A DNA stretch of 64,000 bases, from contig NZ_CP121671.1 of the NCBI RefSeq assembly GCF_029714185.1, positions 2,666,001 through 2,730,000 on the forward strand, read 5' to 3'. Both the position numbers and the translations under genes were made by a program. Of this stretch, positions 1 through 8,035 are shown piece after piece (positions within the stretch are counted from its first letter, which is position 1; each line of letters begins with the position of its first letter). Source of the DNA: Halobacillus naozhouensis. GTDB lineage: Bacteria > Bacillota > Bacilli > Bacillales > Halobacillaceae. The notes under the pieces are model-generated. The model worked only from the letters and a program-made list of their open reading frames with translations, ran no database searches and was not told the DNA's origin.

Positions 1-158
1 TCATAAGACCCGTCACGGTAAGTAATTTTACCGACCACTTCATAATCCACAAGGTCAAATGTGACGATATCACCTACCTGAATGTTAAGAACCGTTCTTT
101 CTTTCACTTCGGGAGTTTCTGTTTTTTTATTTGAAAACAGTTTCGAAAAGAATCCCAA
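1..158 (-). CDS. DUF4178-like protein, N-terminal part (runs off the window)
   Basis: Partial gene reading leftwards off the window edge. A TTG start at 158 follows a good ribosome binding site (AGAGGTGA, about 5 bases upstream). The visible 52 residues contain a Lys-rich start and then the stretch LNIQVGDIVTFDLVDYEV followed by VGKITYRDGSY, which resembles the N-terminus of the DUF4178 family of small bacterial proteins of unknown function. Only the N-terminus can be seen, so length and domain completeness cannot be judged. The family assignment is from memory of its GDxVxxDLxDYEVVGK pattern. Confidence 0.6.
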   Translation of the reverse strand, partial: MGFFSKLFSNKKTETPEVKERTVLNIQVGDIVTFDLVDYEVVGKITYRDGSY

Positions 159-196
159 ATGCTCACCTCTCTTCAACTAAGACCTTGTATCTGTAT

Positions 197-215
197 GTAC
201 GGGGTGAACCCGTAC
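197..215. repeat. Inverted repeat in the leader of the DUF4178 gene
   Basis: Perfect 7-base inverted repeat GTACGGG / CCCGTAC with a 5-base loop, about 40 bases before the TTG start at 158. On the minus strand it would lie in the 5' untranslated region, just downstream of a TATAAT at about 227-232. It could be an RNA hairpin or an operator. No T-run follows it, so it is not a normal terminator. Confidence 0.4.
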
Positions 216-285
216 TTGGTTTCACTTTATTATAACTTTTTATAAAAAAACAGCAGAACGAAAGAAAGTCCTACTATTTGACAAG

Positions 286-1404
286 TTATGCTTTTAATAA
301 TTCATCCGCACTTGCATAATCAAGGCCATGGGCTTCAGCTACTGCTTGGTAGGTTACATAGCCGTCAAGAGTATTTATTCCTTTAAAGAGCGCTTCATTA
401 TCCTTGCTTGCCTGTTTGTACCCTTTGTTGGCAAGCTGCAGGGCATAAGGAACCGTCACGTTTGTCAAACCGATTGTTGATGTTCGCGGGACTGCCCCCG
501 GCATGTTGGCTACAGCGTAATGTAATACTCCATGTTTTTCATATGTCGGATTATCGTGTGTTGTAATTCGATCAGTTGTTTCAAAAATCCCCCCCTGGTC
601 GATGGCAACATCAACAATGACTGACCCTTCAGGCATCGATTTCACCATTTCTTCTGTTACAAGTTTAGGTGCTTTTGCCCCCGGGATAAGGACAGCTCCG
701 ACAACCAAATCCGACTCTTCAAGTGCTTCTTGGATATTTAATGGATTGGACATCAACGTATTAATGTCTGAACCGAAAATATCATCAAGCTGCCGCAAAC
801 GTTCAGGGTTCAGATCGATGATCGTAACATCAGCTCCTAGTCCCATTGCAATTTTGGCTGCATTTGTTCCTACAACCCCTCCACCTATGATGGTTACTCT
901 ACCTCTTCTTACACCAGGAATCCCCCCAAGCAGAACGCCTCTTCCACCATGAGATTTTTCTAAGAACTGCGCTCCGATTTGAGAAGCCATTCGCCCAGCT
1001 ACTTCACTCATCGGAGTAAGCAAAGGCAATGAACCATTAGCCAGCTGTACCGTTTCATAAGCAATGGCAACCACTTTTCGATCGATCAAAGCTTTTGTTA
1101 ATTCTGGTTCTGGAGCTAAGTGTAAATAAGTAAATAAGATAAGTCCTTCATAAAAGAAATCATATTCTTCTGGAAGCGGCTCTTTCACTTTCATAACCAT
1201 TTCCTGCCCCCATGCTTCTTTTGCTGTGGAAACGATTGTAGCACCAGCTTCTTTGTATTGCTCATCTGTAAAGCTAGACCCAACACCTGCATTTGTTTCA
1301 ACAAAAACCTGATGTCCGGAATTCTGTAAAGTAATCACTCCGGCCGGTGTCATAGCAACACGGTTTTCGTTATTTTTCACTTCTCTGGGCACACCTATTT
1401 TCAC
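286..1404 (-). CDS. ald: Alanine dehydrogenase
   Basis: Converts L-alanine and NAD+ to pyruvate, ammonia and NADH, a cytoplasmic step that lets alanine serve as carbon and nitrogen source and matters in Bacillus sporulation. The 372-residue protein is full length for the family (B. subtilis Ald is 378). It has the N-terminal catalytic domain with the family segments VMKVKEP (substrate Lys) and LFTYLHLA (catalytic His), and a Rossmann NAD site IIGGGVVGTNAAKIA around residues 172-186. The start is GTG at 1404, ten bases after AGGAGG. It is a single gene between the DUF4178 gene and an SDR gene. No obvious terminator is visible downstream. Confidence 0.97.
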   Translation of the reverse strand: MKIGVPREVKNNENRVAMTPAGVITLQNSGHQVFVETNAGVGSSFTDEQYKEAGATIVSTAKEAWGQEMVMKVKEPLPEEYDFFYEGLILFTYLHLAPEPELTKALIDRKVVAIAYETVQLANGSLPLLTPMSEVAGRMASQIGAQFLEKSHGGRGVLLGGIPGVRRGRVTIIGGGVVGTNAAKIAMGLGADVTIIDLNPERLRQLDDIFGSDINTLMSNPLNIQEALEESDLVVGAVLIPGAKAPKLVTEEMVKSMPEGSVIVDVAIDQGGIFETTDRITTHDNPTYEKHGVLHYAVANMPGAVPRTSTIGLTNVTVPYALQLANKGYKQASKDNEALFKGINTLDGYVTYQAVAEAHGLDYASADELLKA

Positions 1405-1575
1405 GAATACTCAACCTCCTACTTCGATTCGACCAGGGTAAACCTCACTTCCTGTCAAAATCAGCTATAACTTCATTTTTTACAAGTGAACAGAAGACTA
1501 TTCTGTAAGCCCTTTCATTGTATCAAATTCATGTAAGAAACTGTAGTCATGGTCAAAAAAATGAAGGATCTTCTT

Positions 1576-2334
1576 TCAACGATATCGATTAATGACATCT
1601 AGCCCACCCGTGACTTCATAAATGGTCCCCGTTATCATATCTGACTGTTCTTCACATAGAAAGGCGATCGTTCGGGCTATATCCTCACCGGTTCCAGGTC
1701 TGCCGATCGGTGTTTTATCACCTTTTATTTTTTTGCCTTGTTCGATAGTCGCTTCCTTCATATCACCAGTAATATTGCCTGGACATACCATGTTCGATGT
1801 TATACCATTTTCAGCTTCTTCAAAGGCGATCGTTTTCGTTAATGATACTAAACCAACCTTCGCAGCAGCAAAGGCTGAGCGGTAGATCCACCCTGACGAG
1901 GTACCTGCCCCTTGAAAACCATAGTTAATAATTCGTCCAAACGCTTGAGTCCTCATAACAGGAATAATCTGTTTGAGTAAATAAAACGCAGCATCAAGAT
2001 TCCCTCTGATCATATCGTTCCATTCGTCATCGCTGTAATCGACCAGCTTCTTTCTTTCAAAAATATAAGGGCCTGCATTATTGATCAGAAAATCTATCCG
2101 TCCAAAGCGGCCTACTGCTTTTTCAACCAGTTGTTTCAAATCAAATTGAGAAGTAACATCTACTTGAACCAACTGTATTCTATCTGATAGTTCACTATAT
2201 TGTTCCAATAGCTCCTTAGCTTTCTTTTCATCTGTTCGATAAGTGACGGTAACCGTATGATCTGCCTTGAGAAATTGCTCTGTCACTTTCTTCCCCAACC
2301 CTTTTGTCCCTGCTGTAATGATTGCGTGCCGCAT
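1576..2334 (-). CDS. SDR-family oxidoreductase-like protein lacking the catalytic Tyr (YtkK-like)
   Basis: Short-chain dehydrogenase/reductase fold, 252 residues. The N-terminal nucleotide-binding motif TAGTKGLG (residues 7-14) and the NNAG motif (85-88) are intact. At the active site, however, the text is WIYRSAFAAAK: the Lys is K159, but the canonical Tyr of YxxxK is Phe155 (codon TTT), and no Ser is seen at the usual position about 13 residues earlier. Tyr151 would give an unusual Y-x7-K spacing. The protein may be a non-classical or non-catalytic SDR. ATG at 2334 was chosen because AGAAGGGAG precedes it; the frame stays open upstream to 2388 but has no binding site there. Substrate unknown; resembles B. 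subtilis YtkK. Confidence 0.85.
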   Translation of the reverse strand: MRHAIITAGTKGLGKKVTEQFLKADHTVTVTYRTDEKKAKELLEQYSELSDRIQLVQVDVTSQFDLKQLVEKAVGRFGRIDFLINNAGPYIFERKKLVDYSDDEWNDMIRGNLDAAFYLLKQIIPVMRTQAFGRIINYGFQGAGTSSGWIYRSAFAAAKVGLVSLTKTIAFEEAENGITSNMVCPGNITGDMKEATIEQGKKIKGDKTPIGRPGTGEDIARTIAFLCEEQSDMITGTIYEVTGGLDVINRYR

Positions 2335-2565
2335 ATGTATTCTCCCTTCTATTATCAGGTTGCTTATGTTCGATTTCGTTATGATCACTCTGTATGGGAA
2401 ACATAGTTCCTTTTTTCGCCTTGGGTGTGAATACTGACCGTTTATACATATACTGTACTATAAACAAAGATTAAGGTTCAGCTAAATTGCCTCTATATGT
2501 ATATTACGGAATATGAAAAAAATCACTAACCGCTTCATATGTAAGCACTGTCACAACTTTTATCG

Positions 2566-2574
2566 TGTTATAAT
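2566..2574 (+). promoter_or_regulatory. Extended -10 promoter of the universal stress protein gene
   Basis: TGTTATAAT is a perfect extended -10 (TGnTATAAT) 27 bases before the start of the stress-protein gene. No good -35 is visible at 17 bases, which is typical of extended -10 promoters. Confidence 0.6.
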
Positions 2575-2601
2575 AAAGGTAATTAACGGAAGGGAGAGTT
2601 C

Positions 2602-3060
2602 ATGATGACATTTGAGTACAAAGATATCGTCGTCGCCGTTGATGGGTCTGAAACTGCGGAGGTAGCCTTTAATAAGGCCATCGATATCGCTAATCGGAAT
2701 CAATCAAAATTGATCCTTGCCCACATTGTCGACACTCGTGCGTTTTCAACCGTAGAAGCATACGACCGTTCGCTTGCTATTCGGGCCGAGAAATACGCCA
2801 CGGAATTACTTGAGGATTACCGAAGCAAAGCAGAAGCTGCAGGTGTAACCAATGTAGTGATTGATATTGATTACGGTTCCCCTAAAGTGAAAATCGCCAA
2901 AGATGTCGCTCCCAAGCACAAAGCCGATTTAATCATTTGCGGGGCTACTGGCTTAAACGTCATGGAACGCTTCTTTATCGGCAGTGTTTCCGAGCACATC
3001 ATAAGATATGCGAGTTGCGATGTACTCGTGGTACGTGAAGATAACGCGGAAGAAGAATAA
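2602..3060 (+). CDS. Universal stress protein (UspA family)
   Basis: Small cytoplasmic ATP-binding stress protein of 152 residues, a single Usp domain. The C-terminal nucleotide motif G-2x-G-9x-G-S is present as GATG...FFIGS, followed by the conserved ending ASCDVLVVR. The N-terminal strand IVVAVDGSETAEVAF is typical. The precise role is unknown; family members bind ATP and accumulate during growth arrest or stress. Start: two consecutive ATGs at 2602 and 2605 follow AGGGAG; the second has the better 8-base spacing. It is a monocistronic gene between an extended -10 promoter and a stem-loop terminator shared with moaB. Confidence 0.93.
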   Translation: MMTFEYKDIVVAVDGSETAEVAFNKAIDIANRNQSKLILAHIVDTRAFSTVEAYDRSLAIRAEKYATELLEDYRSKAEAAGVTNVVIDIDYGSPKVKIAKDVAPKHKADLIICGATGLNVMERFFIGSVSEHIIRYASCDVLVVREDNAEEE

Positions 3061-3098
3061 ATGAAGCTAATTTCAGTATCTTTTTTCATTGGCTCCAT

Positions 3099-3136
3099 AC
3101 GAGAGAAGATGCTCGACTAAGAACATCCTCTCTCGT
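3099..3136. terminator. Stem-loop between the stress-protein gene and moaB
   Basis: Arms ACGAGAGAAGATG and CATCCTCTCTCGT form a 13-base stem with one mismatch and a 12-base loop. It lies between convergent genes. The T-run after it is short (TTTCT), so strength as an intrinsic terminator is uncertain. Confidence 0.55.
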
Positions 3137-3168
3137 TTCTGCCAAGATGCTTATCTTTGTTCTTTCAT

Positions 3169-3681
3169 TCAATAATCTTTCTGCACTTCTCTTACTACGT
3201 GAGTGATCTCGGGTAAGACCAGACTGTCCATTGCTAGTTTCACTGCCCCGCTCGACCCTGGTGTAGAAAAGACAGCCGTTCTGCGGGCTACACCGGCTGT
3301 TGCTCGGGATAAGAGCGCAGCCGAACCAATGTCTTCCGTATAACTAAGCATCCGAAATAACTCACCAAAACCAGGAATTTCTTTATCAAACATTGACGTC
3401 ACGGTTTCGATCGTCACGTCTCTCTTTGCTATCCCCGTGCCCCCGTTAGTTAACACAACATCAATTTGTTCGTCCATAATCCCTTGCTGCACTGCATCCC
3501 TTATGGTGCTTATCTCATCTTTAACTATTAGATAATTGTTAACTTGATGATCCTTGGCTGTGAGCTTTTCGATCATTAATCGTCCACTCTTATCCGTTTC
3601 TTTCGTCCTTGTATCGCTAATAGTAACAACCATACAGCGCACTGCATGAGGTGCGTTTTGCTTGTGTTGCTCCACAGCCAT
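3169..3681 (-). CDS. moaB: Molybdenum cofactor biosynthesis protein MoaB
   Basis: MoaB/MogA-family protein of 170 residues that acts on molybdopterin (adenylylation step) before molybdenum insertion. The pterin-binding loop LTNGGTGIAKRDVTIETV and the C-terminal signature VFSTPGSSGAVKLAMDSLVLPEI are both present. The start ATG at 3681 follows GGAGG. It lies 3 bases downstream of the EcsC-family gene and so is probably co-transcribed with it. In B. subtilis moaB also sits next to ackA, but there argGH precedes it; here argGH is absent. Confidence 0.95.
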   Translation of the reverse strand: MAVEQHKQNAPHAVRCMVVTISDTRTKETDKSGRLMIEKLTAKDHQVNNYLIVKDEISTIRDAVQQGIMDEQIDVVLTNGGTGIAKRDVTIETVTSMFDKEIPGFGELFRMLSYTEDIGSAALLSRATAGVARRTAVFSTPGSSGAVKLAMDSLVLPEITHVVREVQKDY

Positions 3682-3684
3682 TCT

Positions 3685-4509
3685 CTAGACCTCCTTCTCC
3701 ATTAATAAATGACGGTATTGGTAAAATTTCATAGCGAATTCAGTCATTTGCTTCGTCAATTGGTAGTTGGAATAAGCCCCGACCGCTACACTAATAAGAG
3801 GAATGCCCTGGAATAGCTTTCTTTTGAACACGAGGATAAACAATGACTTGAATGCCTGCTTCATAGGCTGCTCAAACCATGTTTCATCCGTGAGCTGGTC
3901 CTCTCCTTCATATACATAGGGATGCTGAGTCAACTTGATTTCCTCTATCAATTGATCCCAAGCAGCTTCTTGCAGTCGCTTAGGCAGCATAGCTGCATGA
4001 AACACTTTAAACGAAATCATCATCTCATAGGGGTGATTCATCTCGTGACCAAATGTCAAGCCAACTAGCTGAACTGCCCGCAAATTCAATATGGTCATAA
4101 GCGGGAAGTCTATCCCCAGTAACAGCCACCCTCCCGTACCAGTTAACCCGCCTTGAGCAAACGAATACAAACGGCCTCTGGCTACCTGCTGATCTGCTAT
4201 GTACGTTAGTTGATTGACATCAAGCTGCTTCATGTCTTCAATGTGAGTGACATTTGACTGAAAAATCCGCCCAACCATTAATATGCGTTCACGTGCATCG
4301 TTTTGGAAAGCAGAACTCTGAAGAAAAGCATGGGTATGAAATAGCCAGCCATCCAGTTTTGAAAAGAACTTTTGCTTTACTTCCGGACTGATGCGGCTAA
4401 AGGAGTCACGGATCCAATCATCGTACATCATCTCAAAATCATTGGCTTGATAACTCGACTGGTGCTCCCGCCACGTTTCAATCCCCTCTATCACTCTTTT
4501 CTTTGTCAA
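3685..4509 (-). CDS. EcsC-family protein
   Basis: 274-residue protein of the EcsC family (named from the third gene of the B. subtilis ecs ABC-transporter locus). Function is not established. Recognisable family text includes RLYSFAQGGLTGTGGWLLLGIDFPL, a Gly-rich hydrophobic segment, followed by LNLRAVQLVG. I chose a TTG start at 4509 because AAGGAGGGG lies 5 bases before it; the longer open frame from 4536 would encode the ribosome binding site itself. It is followed by moaB after 3 bases. It is a paralogue outside an ecsAB operon, so the partner transporter is not visible. Confidence 0.85.
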   Translation of the reverse strand: MTKKRVIEGIETWREHQSSYQANDFEMMYDDWIRDSFSRISPEVKQKFFSKLDGWLFHTHAFLQSSAFQNDARERILMVGRIFQSNVTHIEDMKQLDVNQLTYIADQQVARGRLYSFAQGGLTGTGGWLLLGIDFPLMTILNLRAVQLVGLTFGHEMNHPYEMMISFKVFHAAMLPKRLQEAAWDQLIEEIKLTQHPYVYEGEDQLTDETWFEQPMKQAFKSLFILVFKRKLFQGIPLISVAVGAYSNYQLTKQMTEFAMKFYQYRHLLMEKEV

Positions 4510-4637
4510 AAACACCCCTCCTTCAATACCTTTCACTAGCCTAATTGTAGCTCGTATCGATGAAAAATGAAAATGGTTTAGGAAGGTTGTTTATTCAAAA
4601 AAAGAGTTAGACATCGACTGTCTAACTCTTCTCCGAT

Positions 4638-5825
4638 TTATAAGCCTTTTTCAACTGTATCGCGAGCAATCATAACCTCTTCATTCGTTGGAATGACCAT
4701 CACTTTAACAGGAGAATGCGGATAATTGACAAACGCTTCTTTCCCACGCACCTGGTTAAGAGAAGGATCCCAATAAACTCCCATAAACTCTAAGCCTTTT
4801 AACACGCGTTCACGAATGGATGTACTATTTTCCCCAACACCTGCTGTGAAAATAATCCCATCAATCCCATGCATACGAGAAGCGTAGGAACCGATGTATT
4901 TGTGAATGCGATTAGCAAAAACCTCCAGCGCAAGTTCAGCACGCTCATCCCCCACTGAAGCTTTTTCCTCAATGTCACGCAAATCACTTGAGAAACCTGA
5001 TAAAGCAAGCATTCCACTTTCTTTATTTAGCACATTCATCACTTCATTTGCTGATTTCCCTGTTTTATCCATAATGAATGGAATAAGAGCAGGATCAATA
5101 TTTCCTGAACGAGTTCCCATCGTAACTCCGGCAAGTGGTGTGAATCCCATGGATGTATCAATAGATTTGCCACCTTCAATTGCTGCAATACTTGCACCAT
5201 TTCCAAGGTGACAGGAAAGCAGACGAAGCTGTTCTACAGGGCGTCCAAGCATTTCCGCTGCACGCTCAGAAACATACTTATGGGATGTACCATGGAAACC
5301 GTACTTACGAATTCCATATTGCTCATAATACTCGTAAGGCAAGCTATATAAGTACGATTGTTCCGGCATCGTCTGGTGGAACGCTGTATCAAATACAGCT
5401 ACATGAGGAACATTTGGCATTAGCCCCCTGAATGCTTGAATTCCGGTTAAGTTAGCAGGATTGTGCAGTGGAGCAAGGTCAGATACATCCTCAATTTCCT
5501 GGATGACTTCATCCGTGATCAAGACAGAATCACTGAACCGCTCTCCTCCGTGCACGACACGGTGTCCTACCCCATCGATTTCGTCAAGTGATTGAATAAT
5601 TCCATGACCTGTCAGCTTATCTAAAAGTAAAGAAACAGCTTCACTGTGGTCGGGAATTTCTGTTACAGTTTTATCTTTTTCACCATTAAACTCTATTGTA
5701 AATACAGCATCATCTAGTCCGATTCGCTCTATAAGTCCTTTTGTCACGACGGTTTCCTCCGGCATTTCAATCAATTGAAACTTTAAAGAAGAACTGCCTG
5801 CATTTATCGCAAGAATATTATTCAA
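4638..5825 (-). CDS. ackA: Acetate kinase
   Basis: Cytoplasmic kinase interconverting acetyl phosphate + ADP and acetate + ATP, the last step of overflow metabolism. 395 residues, family length. The ASKHA-fold motifs are present: NAGSSSLKFQL near the N-terminus, GHRVVHGG, VFDTAFHQTMP, GFHGTSHKYV, CHLGNGASI and FTAGVGENS. The start is TTG at 5825 with AAGGGG upstream; the nearby in-frame-looking ATG meets a stop after five codons. An upstream promoter with a cre site indicates activation by CcpA, whose gene lies at 28 kb. ytxK lies upstream in the same direction, as in B. subtilis. Confidence 0.98.
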   Translation of the reverse strand: MNNILAINAGSSSLKFQLIEMPEETVVTKGLIERIGLDDAVFTIEFNGEKDKTVTEIPDHSEAVSLLLDKLTGHGIIQSLDEIDGVGHRVVHGGERFSDSVLITDEVIQEIEDVSDLAPLHNPANLTGIQAFRGLMPNVPHVAVFDTAFHQTMPEQSYLYSLPYEYYEQYGIRKYGFHGTSHKYVSERAAEMLGRPVEQLRLLSCHLGNGASIAAIEGGKSIDTSMGFTPLAGVTMGTRSGNIDPALIPFIMDKTGKSANEVMNVLNKESGMLALSGFSSDLRDIEEKASVGDERAELALEVFANRIHKYIGSYASRMHGIDGIIFTAGVGENSTSIRERVLKGLEFMGVYWDPSLNQVRGKEAFVNYPHSPVKVMVIPTNEEVMIARDTVEKGL

Positions 5826-5872
5826 CGTTGCTCATCCCCTTAAATATAGGTTCGTATCTTTCTGCCAATACC

Positions 5873-5901
5873 ATTTAACCACCAGCCAGACTCGTTTTCA
5901 A
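5873..5901 (-). promoter_or_regulatory. Promoter of ackA
   Basis: On the minus strand TTGAAA (-35, 5896-5901), 17 bases, then TTAAAT (-10, 5873-5878). The inferred start site is near 5866. Confidence 0.6.
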
Positions 5902-5914
5902 GGTCTAAGGAATA

Positions 5915-5928
5915 TGATAACGTTTACT
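5915..5928 (-). promoter_or_regulatory. cre site (CcpA operator) upstream of ackA
   Basis: AGTAAACGTTATCA on the coding strand matches the cre consensus TGWAANCGNTNWCA at 13 of 14 positions. Its centre is about 55 bases upstream of the inferred start, upstream of the -35. That is the arrangement by which CcpA activates ackA in B. subtilis, so activation rather than repression is expected. Confidence 0.75.
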
Positions 5929-5947
5929 TGATATATTTCTTATTTTC

Positions 5948-6940
5948 TCACTTTTCTATCGCTTTATAATCTTGAAACCACTGATTCATTTGAGCTAGAA
6001 TATCCGCCATTGCGTCCGGATTCTTAAAGGACGGAAGCTGAACGAGCAATGCTTGCTTAGGTGCTGTTGTGGATTGACCTTTCTTTTGCAAAATTAAGAT
6101 GCTTTTTCCGTGCTTCTCATCCTTGAATAGAGAGTCTGATAGCTGCAGCATCCCGACTATATGGGCTTCTTCCCTAAGAAACTCGTTGAGTTGCTGAGAT
6201 TGATCACTGTCAAAGAGGAAGTTCGGTACAATAAACATTAAATAACCGCCGTCTTTCGTATAGTTTAACCCTTGTTCAATAAATAAATGATGGGCATACG
6301 AATGATCTTCTTCCGCCTTAAGCTTGTACTGTTTAGCCTGGCCATCATCAGGATAATAACCAACTGGAAGATCAGCAAACACAAAATCTACCGGTTCCAT
6401 TAAAAATGGACGCAGACTATCCTGATGGAAAAACTCAACATGATTTTTTTGCAAGTTCGCATTAGCTAAAGCCAGTTGGATCAATGTTTGGTCTACTTCA
6501 CTTCCGTAAGCTGTAATCTCCATATCAAGTTGATTGATGACAGCCGTCATTAAATTCCCTGTCCCGGCGGCTGGGTCAAATAATTTCAACTGCTCTTCAC
6601 CTTCAAATAGCTTAGATGCTATATACCCCATAAACATAGCTACGGAATCGGGTGTAATGAGGTGCTGCTGTTGCGTTGCATCTTTCATTCCTTTTAATAT
6701 TCCCAGCTGTATGGCTTTACGTACTTCCTCTTTGCTATATTCATCACTCTTTATTTTCACCAGCTGATTATTTAATTTAGTTGAGAGCTGGTCATCTATA
6801 TCCTCAAAAGGCTGTCCGTTAAACAACGTATCCAGTGTTTCAGCAATTCCCTCCAGGTACGTAACATTCAAATCCATTTCAATGATTGTAGCTGTTTCAT
6901 CGATCCAAATATATAATGCCTCTACGTTTTCTTGTTTCAT
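5948..6940 (-). CDS. ytxK: Class I SAM-dependent methyltransferase-like protein YtxK
   Basis: 330-residue protein related to N6-adenine DNA methylases. The SAM-binding motif I is clear (LFDPAAGTGNLMTAV, around residue 120). At the catalytic motif IV the usual (N/D)PP(Y/F) is replaced by FADLPVGYYPDD, so base-methylation chemistry is doubtful. ATG at 6940 is preferred over the adjacent ATG at 6943 because AGGAGG then lies 6 rather than 3 bases away. It sits upstream of ackA in the same orientation, conserved across Bacillaceae; no specificity or restriction subunit is nearby. Substrate unknown. Confidence 0.88.
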   Translation of the reverse strand: MKQENVEALYIWIDETATIIEMDLNVTYLEGIAETLDTLFNGQPFEDIDDQLSTKLNNQLVKIKSDEYSKEEVRKAIQLGILKGMKDATQQQHLITPDSVAMFMGYIASKLFEGEEQLKLFDPAAGTGNLMTAVINQLDMEITAYGSEVDQTLIQLALANANLQKNHVEFFHQDSLRPFLMEPVDFVFADLPVGYYPDDGQAKQYKLKAEEDHSYAHHLFIEQGLNYTKDGGYLMFIVPNFLFDSDQSQQLNEFLREEAHIVGMLQLSDSLFKDEKHGKSILILQKKGQSTTAPKQALLVQLPSFKNPDAMADILAQMNQWFQDYKAIEK

Positions 6941-6981
6941 CATGATCCTCCTGTCTCCATCATAACCTTATTTCATACGAA

Positions 6982-7017
6982 AGGAACGCATTGCGAATCT
7001 GCAAGGTATGCGTTCCT
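6982..7017. repeat. Hairpin in the ytxK-nadK2 divergent spacer
   Basis: Arms AGGAACGCAT and ATGCGTTCCT (10 bases, perfect) with an inner TTGC/GCAA pair. It lies about 40 bases upstream of the ytxK start, between two divergent genes, so it cannot be their terminator. Candidate operator or 5' leader stem-loop. The remainder of 6941-7184 shows nothing else. Confidence 0.45.
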
Positions 7018-7184
7018 CAAACGTGCTTAATTCTAATTCTAACCATACCGGAAATAGGCATCCACTTCAACACTAAACCATCTCAAATACATGACTTCCC
7101 CAAGTCACCCAGACCGATCATCTATCCATTTAATTGCCTAAATGGTAAAATACATGGTGAATGATATGAAGGAGGCTTTCTCAG

Positions 7185-7988
7185 ATGGATAACCAACGCA
7201 GAAATCTCTATTTTTATTACCACCCTGACCCTGAGCTGGAAGAGAAACTGGAACCACTTTACCGGCTGGCAAAAGAAAACGACTTTACGCTTGTAGACGA
7301 ATCAAAAGATGCAAATATCATCGTATCGGTAGGTGGAGACGGTACTTTCCTCCAGGCAGTAAGAAAGACAGGCTTTCGACAAGATTGTTTGTACGTCGGA
7401 GTCAGGACAAAAGATGAAGCCGGATTGTATTGCGACTTTAATCTTGATCATTACAATGACATGGTTCATTCCATGCTGCACGCCGAACTTGAAGTCAGAC
7501 GTTTCCCGGTTATTGAATCTACGGTAAATGAAGAATCGAGCTATCTTTGTCTTAATGAATGCAGCGTTCGTTCTACATTGATTAAATCAGTCGTTATCGA
7601 TGTTTATATCGATGAGATTCATTTCGAGACGTTCAGAGGAGATGGCCTTATCGTAGCCACACCAACAGGTAGTACTGGCTATAATAAATCAACCAAGGGA
7701 GCTGTAGTTGATCCTAAACTTCCATGCTTCCAGGTCAGTGAACTTGCCTCATTGAACAATAATCGGTACCGGACACTTGGGTCTTCCTTTATTTTAAGTT
7801 CAGAACGTACTCTTCGTTTAAGCGTTCGGCAGGACGGCAATGATTACCCTATCATCGGCATGGATAACGAGGCATTTTCAATACGAAACATTCAAGATAT
7901 CACTGTGAAATTAAGTGATAAGGTTATTAAAACAGTCAAGCTGAAAAATAACTCTTATTGGGAACGGGTTCAGCGCACCTTTCTATAA
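7185..7988 (+). CDS. nadK2: NAD kinase 2
   Basis: Phosphorylates NAD+ to NADP+ in the cytoplasm. 267 residues, the same length as B. subtilis YtdI, the second NAD kinase of Bacillus. The catalytic GGDGT motif is at residues 50-54, the NE motif occurs in CLNECSVRS, and the Gly-rich loop ATPTGSTGYN follows. AGGAGG upstream of ATG 7185 supports the start. In B. subtilis a block (tpx to sppA) separates ytxK from this gene; here it is missing. The gene is convergent with ytcJ through a shared terminator. Confidence 0.95.
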   Translation: MDNQRRNLYFYYHPDPELEEKLEPLYRLAKENDFTLVDESKDANIIVSVGGDGTFLQAVRKTGFRQDCLYVGVRTKDEAGLYCDFNLDHYNDMVHSMLHAELEVRRFPVIESTVNEESSYLCLNECSVRSTLIKSVVIDVYIDEIHFETFRGDGLIVATPTGSTGYNKSTKGAVVDPKLPCFQVSELASLNNNRYRTLGSSFILSSERTLRLSVRQDGNDYPIIGMDNEAFSIRNIQDITVKLSDKVIKTVKLKNNSYWERVQRTFL

Positions 7989-8002
7989 AAGGATTCATTT
8001 GG

Positions 8003-8032
8003 AAAAGCCGGGCAGACGATCGCCTGGCTTTT
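8003..8032. terminator. Bidirectional terminator between nadK2 and ytcJ
   Basis: AAAAGCCGGGC and GCCTGGCTTTT form an 11-base stem (one G-U pair) with an 8-base loop. A-run before and T-run after make it work on both strands. It lies directly against the ytcJ stop codon. Confidence 0.85.
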
Positions 8033-8035
8033 CAT

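Noticed and set aside
5948..6940. Restriction-modification system
   Set aside because: YtxK is a lone housekeeping neighbour of ackA with an altered catalytic motif and there is no endonuclease or specificity gene nearby.
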